Positions 7,725 to 17,602 are shown, numbered from the stretch's first letter. The stretch: DNA of 64,000 nucleotides from Lachnospiraceae bacterium NK4A179 (GCA_000421045.1 ATWC01000010.1:31781-95780), one strand, 5' to 3'. A program made the numbers and translations. Notes: a model not told the origin generated them from the letters alone.

Positions 7725-8921
7725 ATGTCACTTACACTTTCAAACAGATCAGCAAATGTAAAACCGTCTTCAACACTTGCGATTACGGCTAAGGCCAAGG
7801 CACTTCGTGCCGAAGGTCGTGATATTGTCGGCTTTGGAGCCGGTGAGCCGGATTTTGCAACACCTTCAAATATTTGTGATGCTGCTATTAAAGCCATTAA
7901 CGACGGTTTCACAAAATATACACCTGCTTCAGGTATTACGGATCTGAAAAAGGCTGTTTGCGCTAAGTTTGAAAAGTTTAATCATCTTCATTACGATCCG
8001 GATCAGATAATAATCTGTAATGGCGGAAAGCACGCACTTACCAATATCTTTGATGCTATCATCAATCCCGGAGACGAAGTAATAATCCCTGCACCTTACT
8101 GGCTCTCATATCCTGAGATGGTAAAGCTTTCAGATGGTAAGCCTGTATTTGTATACAGCACTGCTGAGCAGGGCTATAAAGTGACAGCAGATCTTATCAG
8201 AGAAGCTGTAACAGACAAGACAAAGGCACTCGTTCTCAATACACCCAACAACCCTACAGGTATGGTATACAGCAGAAAGGATCTTGAGGAGATCGCAGCG
8301 CTTGCGGTTGAAAAGGATTTCTATGTTGTGGCTGATGAGATGTATGAAGCGCTTATCTACACAGGAGAGGATCATGTCAGCATCGCATCTCTTGGTGATG
8401 AGATATATAAGAGAACGATCACCTGCTCAGGTCTTTCAAAGAGTTATGCAATGACAGGATGGAGAGTCGGCTATGCCGGAGCTCCGATCGAGATCACAAA
8501 GCGTATGAGTGCCATGCAGTCACACGCAACAAGTAATGTAAACTCCATCGCCCAGAAGGCCGCTCTTGAAGCTCTTACAGGACCTACTGATGAGATGGAA
8601 AAGATGAAGGCGGAATTCGACCGCCGCAGGCAGTATATGTACAAGAGGCTTTGTGCAATGCCTCATTTAAGCTGCCTTGAGCCGGAAGGCGCTTTCTATG
8701 CATTTGTAGATGCATCAGAAGTCTGCGAGCTTTCATACAAGGGAAAGAAGATAGAGAATGCTGCAGGTCTTGCGGCAATCCTTCTTGATGAGTTTGATAC
8801 TGCAGTTATCCCTTGCCAGGATTTTGGATATCCCAAGCACATAAGACTTTCTTATGCTATCAGCATGGAGCAGATAGAGAAGGGCCTTGACCGTATCGAA
8901 AATCTTATGAAGGAACTTTGA
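7725..8921 (+). CDS. aspB: Aspartate aminotransferase (class I PLP enzyme)
   Basis: 398 residues, full length. Interconverts aspartate/2-oxoglutarate and oxaloacetate/glutamate. The N-terminus (SSTLAITAKAKALRAEGRDI, then GAGEPDF) closely follows the AspB-type subgroup. The PLP lysine is Lys239 in SGLSKSYAMTGWRVGY; NNPTG and the C-terminal arginine region (HIRLSYA) are present. Start supported by GGAGG seven bases upstream. The downstream sortase gene starts nine bases after the stop, so they are probably cotranscribed although no functional link is obvious. The exact amino-acid substrate is inferred from similarity. Confidence 0.93.
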   Translation: MSLTLSNRSANVKPSSTLAITAKAKALRAEGRDIVGFGAGEPDFATPSNICDAAIKAINDGFTKYTPASGITDLKKAVCAKFEKFNHLHYDPDQIIICNGGKHALTNIFDAIINPGDEVIIPAPYWLSYPEMVKLSDGKPVFVYSTAEQGYKVTADLIREAVTDKTKALVLNTPNNPTGMVYSRKDLEEIAALAVEKDFYVVADEMYEALIYTGEDHVSIASLGDEIYKRTITCSGLSKSYAMTGWRVGYAGAPIEITKRMSAMQSHATSNVNSIAQKAALEALTGPTDEMEKMKAEFDRRRQYMYKRLCAMPHLSCLEPEGAFYAFVDASEVCELSYKGKKIENAAGLAAILLDEFDTAVIPCQDFGYPKHIRLSYAISMEQIEKGLDRIENLMKEL

Positions 8922-8930
8922 TGAGCAGAA

Positions 8931-9836
8931 ATGCCCGCCGGAAATAAGAAGAAAGAAAAAGAATCAGAAAACAGTATAAAGGGGCTGGAAGATTATTCAC
9001 CCGAGATGCAGAAGAAGATACTGCGTGAGATGCGTAAGCGCGAGAGGAACCGCAAGTTCCTTCTCGGTCTGCTTGCGACAGCTGCGGTTGTCTGCCTCGG
9101 GTGTTTTGTTTTCTATTATATAAATGCAGGTAAGGGAGCAGGACGAAACGGTGAACTGTCAGGTCTTATCGGTTCTGAAGCACTCTCCAACCCTGAAGGC
9201 GGTACTGCTTCATATCTGGCCAATCTGTCAAAAGATGAAAAGGATAAGGCGACACCGGACATACTCGACAAGTATAAGACGCTTCACAATTCCAATAAGG
9301 ATATGATCGGATGGATCAAGATCGATGGTACGGTTATAGATTATCCTGTTATGCAGGCTTCTGATAATGAATACTATCTGAATCATGATTTTGACCGCAA
9401 GGAAAAGAAATCCGGGGCGCTGTTCCTTGACTGCCGATGCGACGCTGTATACGGCAACAACAATTTTATAATCTACGGTCATCATCTGACCAGCGGAAGC
9501 ATGTTTTCATGCCTCTCGGATTATCAATCAAAGAGCTTTTATGAGAAACATCCGTATATAACGTTTGATACGGTATATGCAACCGGTACCTATCAGGTGA
9601 TGTACGCCTTCCGTTCCCGTGTATATGAAGAAACGGACGTAAATTTCAAATATTATGATTTTATAGATGCGGATTCAGAGGAAGAATTCAATTCTTATAT
9701 GAATGAAATGAAGGCAGCTTCTTTTATTGATACAGGCATTACTGCCGTATACGGAGACCAGCTGCTTACATTATCCACCTGCGATTATGCGGAGGAGAAT
9801 GGCAGGTTTGTTGTGGTCGCAAAGAAGATAAGCTAG
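8931..9836 (+). CDS. srtB: Class B sortase
   Basis: 301 residues. Sortases cleave a C-terminal sorting motif on secreted proteins and transfer them to the cell wall. Residues 1-45 are highly charged, then one membrane segment (about 43-63, FLLGLLATAAVVCLGCFVFYY) anchors the catalytic domain outside. Catalytic residues are visible: His184 in IIYGHH, Cys284 in TLSTCDY and Arg292 in NGRFVVV. The class B call rests on the pattern WIKIDGTVIDYPVMQ and the spacing of the domain. A long terminator follows at 9868-9923. The next gene encodes a protein with a TPKTG sorting signal, its probable substrate. B class is strong; partnership is inferred. Confidence 0.92.
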   Translation: MPAGNKKKEKESENSIKGLEDYSPEMQKKILREMRKRERNRKFLLGLLATAAVVCLGCFVFYYINAGKGAGRNGELSGLIGSEALSNPEGGTASYLANLSKDEKDKATPDILDKYKTLHNSNKDMIGWIKIDGTVIDYPVMQASDNEYYLNHDFDRKEKKSGALFLDCRCDAVYGNNNFIIYGHHLTSGSMFSCLSDYQSKSFYEKHPYITFDTVYATGTYQVMYAFRSRVYEETDVNFKYYDFIDADSEEEFNSYMNEMKAASFIDTGITAVYGDQLLTLSTCDYAEENGRFVVVAKKIS

Positions 9837-9867
9837 GTACTGTTTCAGACTTTCTGTTTCTCTTGAG

Positions 9868-9923
9868 AAAAACGTATTTCTGCACTAAAATTAACATAAC
9901 TTGGTGCAAAAATACGTTTTTTT
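9868..9923 (+). terminator. Long rho-independent terminator after the sortase
   Basis: An 18-bp stem with one mismatch (9868-9885 with 9904-9921), 18-base loop, ending in a T-run. The A-rich 5' arm makes it potentially bidirectional. It separates the aspB-sortase unit from the LRR genes. Confidence 0.9.
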
Positions 9924-10034
9924 ATGTTTACTGTAATATTTTTAAAAGCACATGCCGATATAAATAAACAGGAAACTATATTTTTGCACGGGCATTCATG
10001 AACGGATGTTTCTTATCCGCGAAGGAGGCATCAT

Positions 10035-13000
10035 ATGACTGATGATGAAAGAAAAAGATTAAGAGCTGAGGCAGCCAGAAAGAAGGCGGCAACCGTAGGT
10101 TCCGGGAAAACCGGAGCAGTGAAGGCTGCATCCGGGCCTCAGGCTTCTGAAAATAAGAAAAAATCTGCGGTCAAAGCTACTCCAAAGAAAGGGCTTAGTC
10201 GCGGCAAGGTGGTCAGAAGGACGGTTGCAGGTCTTATGCTTGCAAGTGCGGCTTTTATCGCGGCCATACCGGAGGATAAGTCCGGAAGGACTGCAGCCGT
10301 AGGCACATCATCCACCGGTAACGGTCCCGATTATGCTGCAGCTGAAGTTCTTGCTGAAAACGGTGAGCTTCTTCCCGGTGACAGCAATACCGGAATGAGC
10401 ATAATTAAGGCGCTTGATCCGAACGATCCCGCTCATGCCGATAAATACTATTCTTATCAGGTAACTGATATAAGCGGAGAAAAGTCACTTCTCTGGCAGT
10501 ACAAGTTCTATACCGATACCATTAACAATATTCCCGATCAGGGTATCATCTGTCTTTATGATGATACCTATGCCGTTGAAGCGCTTGATCTGACACAGCC
10601 TATAGTAACAGGCTACGATTTTGTTTCGGCTACCGATTACAGCAATTATGTAACATCTACACTTGGATCCATTCAATTCAGAATGGATTCCTATCCGAAT
10701 GATCCTGCAAATCAGGCGCAGGACCAGATCAACCGCAAATATTTCGGGCAGGAGTATGAAGCATGGGTAGATACCTATAATGCCGCCGTGGCTGATTGGC
10801 AGGCACAGGGCAATACAGGTTATCCCTCAACGGATGTTCTCAATATTTCTGCATTTGATAAGACAGGCGCCCAGATGACCGACAGTATGCAAAAATTGTA
10901 TTACTGCGATCACAATGTGGGCCGTGATAATCAGTCACTTGCCGGATATACACTTGAAGGCATGACAAACAATGCCAAGAACAGTGAATATTATTCGGGA
11001 ACAGACAGTACCGGTGTTGTTACGGGAACCATACCCAATGACTCCACCATATATATTGTAAAGAAATATGACGATTCGGCTGATCCTGATACGCTTGATC
11101 CAAACGGATATAAGATGCTTGGCCGTATCCAGGTTACAGCTATTGCGGATGGTGCATTCAAGAGTACAAAGCGTGTTAACCGCATGACGATAGGCGGTTC
11201 GGTCGCTTATATCGGTGATGAGGCATTCGAGGATTCCTTCCTTCAGGATGTTGATCTGCAGAGTGTTATCTTTGTGGGCAACAAGGTCTTCAAGGACTGC
11301 ACAAAGCTTACTTCGTTCACGCTCAATAATAATGCTACAACGATAGGAAAAGAAGCTTTCAAGGGTTGCAAGGTTCTTGATAATGTTTCTATACCCACAG
11401 GTGTTACTCAGATCGGTTTCGGAGCCTTTGCGGATTGTCCTATACTCTCATCAGTAAATATGGCTGATAATCATGGCCTGAATATAGGAGAGTATGCTTT
11501 TTACAATTGTCCGAAGCTTTCATCTGTTTCTTTCCCTGCTGACTATGATGTGTCTATAGGAACAGCAGCTTTTGCACTTGCTGACGGTACCGGTACCGGT
11601 GCTGCGATGACGGATTTCACTTTCCCCGAGAGGCTGGGGACTTATAAGAGTGCCATCAATGATGCCCAGTATACTGCTGTCCCTGTGTACAATAAAGATG
11701 GCTCCATCGATGGAACTTATGCATCCAGAATGGGGGATTACATACTTTCAGGCCGTGACGGTCTTACAAATGTAACCTTCCCCGTGGATTTCGGATCAAG
11801 TTCAGAAGAGTATGTTCCCGGAGGAACCTTCCATCACTGCAAAGATCTTGGCGGAGTGTTCTTTGGTAAAAAGGGGCAGGTTACCGAGTATAACTCCTAT
11901 GTTAAATTCGGATCGGGCCTCCTTACCGATGTTCAGAATGAAAAAGTATTTGTATATGGTCCGGAGCATGTGAGCGGCACCTACGATCCTGCAATGCCAA
12001 GAGAATCAACATGGGAAGCAGTATCATCCGTTGCCGAGTATGTTCCTTATGTTTATTATGCGCGCGGAAAAGAGCATTATGAAGTTGGTATATATCCGTA
12101 CAGATATGAGCTTGAGATAAACGGAGGCGATGCAACCATTCTTAACTGTGAACGTATAGATGGTCTTACAACTCCCATAGATGAACTTATCATACCCAAC
12201 CAGGTTGGTGATTATCGCATCACCGCACTTGGCGACGGCTCAATGGAAGATATCAAGGACTATGTTGTTAAGCTCAGTGTTTCGGATAATTCGATTGAGA
12301 CAATAGGTGCAGATGTATTCAGGAACTGCGCTAATCTTGAAGAAGTCGATCTTGGAAACGGCGTTAAGAATATCGGAAATAATGCATTTTCCGATAACGC
12401 TAAATTAAGATCGGTTACCATCAGCCCTGCGATAGAAACTGTAGGTGATGAGGCTTTTGCGGCCAATCCCAGGCTTGAAAATGTTATCTGGGAAGAGCCT
12501 TCTTCATTTGGCACAATGACAAGCATCGGTACAGATGCATTCAGAACGGACGGAAATAAACTGTACTTCACCGGTGCGGTAAGCAGAGATTACGAGCCGT
12601 TTAAATATGCGATGGGCAACAATCGTATAAACAATGCAAACTCTGTGAGGATCTGCTACAAGGAGACAGCACCTTATAACTTCTACATCATCCATGATGA
12701 TGCCAAGGATACAAACCTGCTTATAGATTATCCTCAGTATAAGGATATCCCTCAGTCTACGAGAAGCAAGTTTGAGTCGGGGCAGATGCTTACACAGGAT
12801 GAACTTGCTGAAATCGAGGCAAGCAAGTATCTTTATGTGCCTGAAGCAGTTGATTCTCTGGATGTGGTTTCATTCCTTGATGCAACCGATTCTTCCAATC
12901 CGAATAAGGTTAACTGGATATACCTTCAGGACAGACCTAATCCGGATGATCAGAACAATACAAGAATAAGTGTTTACGGCTCAGGAATAGGTGATTCATA

Positions 13001-15743
13001 TCCGGGACTCTTCTCAGGTTTTGTTAATGAGGCAGGTGCGGTAGCTGCGGACGGTGAGGCCGGAGCAGAGACTGCAACCAAGGGTAATGACTGGATAAAG
13101 CTTATAGATCTGCCCGGTGTTAAGTCCATTCCCGATCATTGCTTTGATTCCTGCGAGCGTCTTGAATCGGTTACCATCAGTCCTAACTGTGATGATATCG
13201 GAGAAGGGGCATTTTCAGGATGCACAAATCTCTCATCAATAGGAACAAACGGCAATCCTAAGTATGACTTTGATAAGTGCATTCTTTATGAAAAGAAAGA
13301 TGACGGTACTCTTGAACTTAATACCTGTCTGCCTTACAGAGGACTTATCGATAAGTCTGAAAAGCTTGTATCACCCACAAGCGATCCTAATCTTCTGAAT
13401 GTATCTTCCATAAAAGAAGGTGCATTTGAAGGCTGCAAGAATATTACGAAAGTAACCTTATGGGATGAGAAGAATCCTGACGATCCTCATGATGATGTGA
13501 AGGTTCCTGTTGAGGTTATCCCCCAGGATTGCTTTAAGGATTGCACATATCTTTACAGTGTGACTCTTCCTGATACTGTTAAATCGATAAAGGCAGGCGC
13601 TTTTGATGGCTGCAATAATACATTTGAAGTTACCATACCTTCAGATGCGCTTATATCTGATACAGCATTCAATAAGAGCGCAGTGGAAAATATCATCAAG
13701 ACATACAAAGATGAATGCCCTCTGACATGGGCTTATGATCCTGTTGATTATGACAATATAACCAAGGTCGATCTGAAGAAGACGGTATACTTTACTGTTA
13801 CATTCTTAAATGATGATCAGAGTGTGTTCTGGGAAGACAAAGTAAGATCCGGAAGTGATTATTATCCGCCTAACTACAATAATAAGTCATATGATCCGGA
13901 ACCCAAGCTGTTTGATCATTTCGGCTGGACTTTCAAGGTTTGGAAAGGTAAGAATGACCAGGTAACCTATCAGTATCTTGCAAGTGTTTCTGCTGACAAG
14001 ACACTGCTCGCTGTATTTGAGAAGCCTTCAGGATCTGCAGAGCCAAAGGATCTCTATGAAGCAGTGCTGGAATTAAATAAAGCAGCATCAAAGACCGTAA
14101 GCTCACCGGAAGCCATACAGGAACTTGCTGCGGACAGTAATGAGATCATCCCTACATATGAAAAACTCGATGATGAGGCAAAGGACGGCATTTCAATAAA
14201 TGCAGCTAATTCAGCTCTTAAGAATGCGATGGATAAGCTGGTTAAATCTCTTCCTCTTGATTCGGGCATAACGATGGATAACGGAAACCTGAATGTAGAA
14301 AAGGATAAGCTTGAACAGGCGCTTGCAGGACCCAACGGTGATGCGATCCGCAAAGCAGTTCAGGAATATGCCGATACAGTGAAGGCTATATCTGACAAGA
14401 TGGCGGATGTTATTTATGAGTATCTTAAGAATAAGGGCGAGAGTGTTAATCCTCCCGTAACTCCGACTGAGATACCGCTCAAAGATCCGGTATGCATGTA
14501 TTTCAAGAATGATGACGGAACTACCATATATACGAGCAAGGTTGAGAGAAACGGCCTGATCCCGTTCTCATGGTCGGGAGAGACGCCCACTCCTGCTACG
14601 GCAAAGAATAAAGGCAAGGTATTCAACGGCTGGAAGTTCTATACTGTTGCAGGCAACAAGGATATAAGCAAAAAGAAGGAAACGGTGATCTATTCACCTG
14701 ATCAGGATAAGTATGCGGTAGCGCAGTATAAGAATGATCCCAGTGGTTCAAAGAATTCGGGCAATAGCGGATCACCTACACCTACACCAAAGTCAAATTC
14801 TTCCAATTCTGCATCGCAGAATGGTACGCTTTACAATGTTATCGTTGAAAACGGTGCAGGTTCAGGCGAGTATGCTGTAGGAAAGGTTGTTACGATAACC
14901 GCTTATTCAGCTCCTGATGGAAAAGTGTTTGACAGATGGACAACGTCCAATTCCGATGTCGGATTCGGAAATATCTATAATGTGTCCACAACCTTCATAA
15001 TGCCTTCGCATAATGTAAAGGTGACGGCTACATATAAGAACAGATCCGCATCATCTAATAGTGCTAACAGTGCAAATTCTGCAAATAACAGAGCCTCTGC
15101 ATCAAATTCCGGAAGTTCTTCATCCGGCAGAAATAATGGAAATAACGGAGGAACCGATGTGCGCATAACGACCGATGCGATCGACAACAACAAAAAGAAT
15201 CTCGGTTATGCGACAGTTGCAGGCTCTACAGATAATTTTGTGCTCAAGATCACTGATTCGGCCGCAGCAACAGCAGCTGTTGAGAAGGCGCTCAGACAGA
15301 AGTACGGTGATGACTTTGACAATATAAAGTATTCGGCATTTGACATCTCACTTTATGACGAGACCGGTGAAAACAAGATCGCCAATGCCAATGATCTGGC
15401 CGTGACGATCACGATGCCTATACCCGATGATCTTGTGGGATACGCAGGAAACAACAAAGCAGGCGCGGTAGTTAATGATATGCTTGAAGAGAAAGCCGCA
15501 ACATTTACCACTATCGATGGAGTGCCCTGCATTAAGTTCACTGCTACTCACTTCTCGCCTTACACGATATATGTTGACACAGGTAATCTGGTCAGAGGTA
15601 TAAATGATGCAACACCTAAGACAGGTGAGGGTGTATCACCCAAGTGGTTCCTGTCAGGTGGTCTTACAAGTCTTTCTGCATTGCTTTTCCTCTGGCAGGA
15701 TAAGAAGAAAGTAAAGAAGACAAAAAAAGCAAAGGCTGCCTGA
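10035..15743 (+). CDS. Giant BspA-type LRR surface protein with B-repeats and sortase signal
   Basis: 1902 residues, ribosome-binding site GAAGGAGG. An unusually long basic N-terminus (1-60) precedes a signal/membrane segment (about 62-79). Three blocks of BspA-like (LRR_5) repeats follow at roughly 365-560, 725-880 and 1030-1240, with units such as IGDEAFEDS, IGKEAFKGCKVL and IKAGAFDGC. Next come InlB B-repeat-like domains (about 1255-1335 and 1485-1570), a Ser/Asn-rich linker, a further divergent B-repeat (about 1600-1670), a second Ser/Asn-rich linker and a C-terminal beta domain. The tail has TPKTG at residues 1860-1864, a hydrophobic segment and a lysine-rich end, i.e. a cell-wall sorting signal. 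Likely role is adhesion or surface contact; the ligand is unknown. Confidence 0.9.
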   Translation: MTDDERKRLRAEAARKKAATVGSGKTGAVKAASGPQASENKKKSAVKATPKKGLSRGKVVRRTVAGLMLASAAFIAAIPEDKSGRTAAVGTSSTGNGPDYAAAEVLAENGELLPGDSNTGMSIIKALDPNDPAHADKYYSYQVTDISGEKSLLWQYKFYTDTINNIPDQGIICLYDDTYAVEALDLTQPIVTGYDFVSATDYSNYVTSTLGSIQFRMDSYPNDPANQAQDQINRKYFGQEYEAWVDTYNAAVADWQAQGNTGYPSTDVLNISAFDKTGAQMTDSMQKLYYCDHNVGRDNQSLAGYTLEGMTNNAKNSEYYSGTDSTGVVTGTIPNDSTIYIVKKYDDSADPDTLDPNGYKMLGRIQVTAIADGAFKSTKRVNRMTIGGSVAYIGDEAFEDSFLQDVDLQSVIFVGNKVFKDCTKLTSFTLNNNATTIGKEAFKGCKVLDNVSIPTGVTQIGFGAFADCPILSSVNMADNHGLNIGEYAFYNCPKLSSVSFPADYDVSIGTAAFALADGTGTGAAMTDFTFPERLGTYKSAINDAQYTAVPVYNKDGSIDGTYASRMGDYILSGRDGLTNVTFPVDFGSSSEEYVPGGTFHHCKDLGGVFFGKKGQVTEYNSYVKFGSGLLTDVQNEKVFVYGPEHVSGTYDPAMPRESTWEAVSSVAEYVPYVYYARGKEHYEVGIYPYRYELEINGGDATILNCERIDGLTTPIDELIIPNQVGDYRITALGDGSMEDIKDYVVKLSVSDNSIETIGADVFRNCANLEEVDLGNGVKNIGNNAFSDNAKLRSVTISPAIETVGDEAFAANPRLENVIWEEPSSFGTMTSIGTDAFRTDGNKLYFTGAVSRDYEPFKYAMGNNRINNANSVRICYKETAPYNFYIIHDDAKDTNLLIDYPQYKDIPQSTRSKFESGQMLTQDELAEIEASKYLYVPEAVDSLDVVSFLDATDSSNPNKVNWIYLQDRPNPDDQNNTRISVYGSGIGDSYPGLFSGFVNEAGAVAADGEAGAETATKGNDWIKLIDLPGVKSIPDHCFDSCERLESVTISPNCDDIGEGAFSGCTNLSSIGTNGNPKYDFDKCILYEKKDDGTLELNTCLPYRGLIDKSEKLVSPTSDPNLLNVSSIKEGAFEGCKNITKVTLWDEKNPDDPHDDVKVPVEVIPQDCFKDCTYLYSVTLPDTVKSIKAGAFDGCNNTFEVTIPSDALISDTAFNKSAVENIIKTYKDECPLTWAYDPVDYDNITKVDLKKTVYFTVTFLNDDQSVFWEDKVRSGSDYYPPNYNNKSYDPEPKLFDHFGWTFKVWKGKNDQVTYQYLASVSADKTLLAVFEKPSGSAEPKDLYEAVLELNKAASKTVSSPEAIQELAADSNEIIPTYEKLDDEAKDGISINAANSALKNAMDKLVKSLPLDSGITMDNGNLNVEKDKLEQALAGPNGDAIRKAVQEYADTVKAISDKMADVIYEYLKNKGESVNPPVTPTEIPLKDPVCMYFKNDDGTTIYTSKVERNGLIPFSWSGETPTPATAKNKGKVFNGWKFYTVAGNKDISKKKETVIYSPDQDKYAVAQYKNDPSGSKNSGNSGSPTPTPKSNSSNSASQNGTLYNVIVENGAGSGEYAVGKVVTITAYSAPDGKVFDRWTTSNSDVGFGNIYNVSTTFIMPSHNVKVTATYKNRSASSNSANSANSANNRASASNSGSSSSGRNNGNNGGTDVRITTDAIDNNKKNLGYATVAGSTDNFVLKITDSAAATAAVEKALRQKYGDDFDNIKYSAFDISLYDETGENKIANANDLAVTITMPIPDDLVGYAGNNKAGAVVNDMLEEKAATFTTIDGVPCIKFTATHFSPYTIYVDTGNLVRGINDATPKTGEGVSPKWFLSGGLTSLSALLFLWQDKKKVKKTKKAKAA
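15612..15740 (+). other. C-terminal cell-wall sorting signal (TPKTG)
   Basis: Encodes TPKTG, then a hydrophobic stretch (WFLSGGLTSLSALLFLW) and a tail with nine lysines. This is a variant of LPxTG; PKTG-type motifs are known class B or D substrates in clostridia. It is the only sorting signal I found in the window. Confidence 0.85.
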
Positions 15744-15759
15744 TCACTGAGGACTTTCA

Positions 15760-17283
15760 ATGAAGAAGAAGCTGATTTTTGCAATTGCCATCCCTTTTGC
15801 CGCTGTGGCATCCATGCTTACGATAGCAGGGATCACAAAGGCAAGAGCGGATGTGAGCGGTATGAATATTACCGGTGATAAGCTCGTATTATATACGGGC
15901 ACTGCTTCGAGTGTCATTGTACCGTCAGGGGTTAAGGAGATATCTCCCGAAGCGTTTGCCGGAAATACATATGTTACAGATGTGGTCATCGAAAACGGTG
16001 TTACAAAGATAGGGCGCGATGCGTTCAAAAACTGCTCATCGCTTTCATCGATCTCGATCCCTGACAGTGTGACTATGATCGGCCCGTCAGCTTTTCAGAG
16101 CTGCCAGGCTCTAAACGACGTGTCGTTAGGAAGTGGCCTTTCTGATCTGGGGGCAGGTACCTTTTCTGATTGCGACAGCTTAAAGACTGTGGATATAAGT
16201 TCTTCCAATCCTTATTACACATGCGCAAACGGTGCCATCTATTCAAAAGACGGCTCAAAGCTTGTTCAGTATCTTTCGGGACATGGTGCATATCTTTATT
16301 CAATACCGGGCAATGTGACCGATATAGACCGTTATGCATTCTGGGGAGCAGATACTGTAAAAGAGATCATCGTTCCCGGAATGAGTTCGATACCGGATTA
16401 TGCATTTACAAATGCTACAGGTCTGGAATCGATCGAATTCCAGATACCGACCAATTCCATAGGTATGCGTTCCGTGAGCGGATGCCCTAATCTTGCACAG
16501 GTAAGCATTCCGGTTTCCGTAGCAAATATCGACAGTACTGCCTTCGAAGGATGCCCGGACACTCTATACTTTAATTGTGAAGATATATCAAAAGCTTCAG
16601 AATTTGCAGCTTCTAAAGGCTATGCTGCAGGTGATATGGATCTTTATGATTCATCTGTGCTCGTAGCTGCCGAAGCCGATCGTATCAAGCGTGAGGGACA
16701 GCAGGAAGTGCCTCAATATAAGTTTGAAACTTATAACCATAGTGAGCCGAAAACTGTAGAGGCCAATACGGATGTAGAGATCAGCAGCACGGAAGTGGTT
16801 TCAGACAGAGCTTATGTTATTGTGGGTGGCGGAGAGCTTACCGTAAATAACGGTTCGGATGCCTCCAAGGTACAGGCTGATGCCATAGAAGCTGCCTCAG
16901 TCGAGAAGCCCTATGCTCATTATCTCGATCAGACTCTTTCCGAGTACGTCTTCCCTTCGGATATAACTTCTGTTGGAGATTTTGGGTTTGCCCGTACCAG
17001 ACTCCAGAATGTGAATATACCTGAAGGCGTTACATCCATCGGCAAGGGTGCTTTTTATCACTGTGACAATCTCACTGAGGTAAGTATACCGTCCTCTGTT
17101 TCTTCAATAGGCGAGAAGGCTTTCGCATATACACCCTGGTATCAGAGATGGGAAAACGACAGCTCTGCTGATGATTTCCTCATCGTGGGGGATGGCGTGC
17201 TCATCGGCTACAAAGGAGATGCTGAGTCGCCCGAGATTCCCGCTACCGTGAAATATATTGCGCCGGGAGTCTTCGCTAAATAA
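15760..17283 (+). CDS. Secreted BspA-type LRR protein
   Basis: 507 residues, starting 17 bases after the giant LRR gene and probably in its transcript (GAGGA upstream). A clear Sec signal peptide (MKKKLIFAIAIPFAAVA...) is predicted to be cleaved after ARA at about residue 31. The mature part is almost entirely LRR_5 repeats (PEAFAGNTYVTDVVI, IGRDAFKNCSSLSSISIP, IGKGAFYHCDNLTEVSIP), with a non-repeat insert near 300-380. It ends abruptly in a repeat (YIAPGVFAK) without a sorting signal or membrane anchor, so it may be released or held by another protein. Function unknown, probably surface contact. Confidence 0.88.
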   Translation: MKKKLIFAIAIPFAAVASMLTIAGITKARADVSGMNITGDKLVLYTGTASSVIVPSGVKEISPEAFAGNTYVTDVVIENGVTKIGRDAFKNCSSLSSISIPDSVTMIGPSAFQSCQALNDVSLGSGLSDLGAGTFSDCDSLKTVDISSSNPYYTCANGAIYSKDGSKLVQYLSGHGAYLYSIPGNVTDIDRYAFWGADTVKEIIVPGMSSIPDYAFTNATGLESIEFQIPTNSIGMRSVSGCPNLAQVSIPVSVANIDSTAFEGCPDTLYFNCEDISKASEFAASKGYAAGDMDLYDSSVLVAAEADRIKREGQQEVPQYKFETYNHSEPKTVEANTDVEISSTEVVSDRAYVIVGGGELTVNNGSDASKVQADAIEAASVEKPYAHYLDQTLSEYVFPSDITSVGDFGFARTRLQNVNIPEGVTSIGKGAFYHCDNLTEVSIPSSVSSIGEKAFAYTPWYQRWENDSSADDFLIVGDGVLIGYKGDAESPEIPATVKYIAPGVFAK

Positions 17284-17317
17284 TCATTAAATCAGGACGC
17301 GCTGTGTTTTAATATAC

Positions 17318-17398
17318 GCTGCAGAGCTGATGCGGTGATATGTGGTTCCTTCCGGAACGAACACATATGCACCGTCGCACTGCAATTTGCGTTTTGCT
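17318..17398. repeat. Palindromic repeat unit, complete copy (A1-B1)
   Basis: Segment A1 (17318-17354, 37 bp) and segment B1 (17351-17398, 48 bp) overlap. B1 read on the other strand resembles A1 over about 34 bases, so the unit is an imperfect palindrome able to fold into a long hairpin. Both segments recur just downstream. Confidence 0.75.
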
Positions 17399-17593
17399 GC
17401 AGAGCTGATGCGGTGATATGTGGTTCCTTCCGAACCCTTCGCAGGCGAGCGCTCACACCGCAAAAAAAGAAGTCATGAATGACTTCTTTTTTTATGCGCT
17501 GTTCGCCGGACATCTGCTCATGAACTGTATCTCCGCAGCTCAGGCTCCGGAACGAACACATATGCACCGCCGCACTGCAGTCTACGTTTTGCT
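17396..17593. repeat. Second palindromic repeat copy, split by 113 bp (A2 ... B2)
   Basis: A2 (17396-17432) is identical to A1 over 37 bases. B2 (17546-17593) matches B1 over 48 bases with four differences. Between them, 113 bases carry a strong terminator. The pattern fits a second copy of the same unit interrupted by extra sequence. Confidence 0.72.
17462..17493. terminator. Strong bidirectional terminator
   Basis: Perfect inverted repeat of 15 bases per arm (17462-17476 and 17479-17493) with A7 on one side and T7 on the other. It would end the LRR transcript about 180 bases after the last stop, and sits inside the split repeat. Confidence 0.9.
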
Positions 17594-17602
17594 ACAGCGC
17601 GC

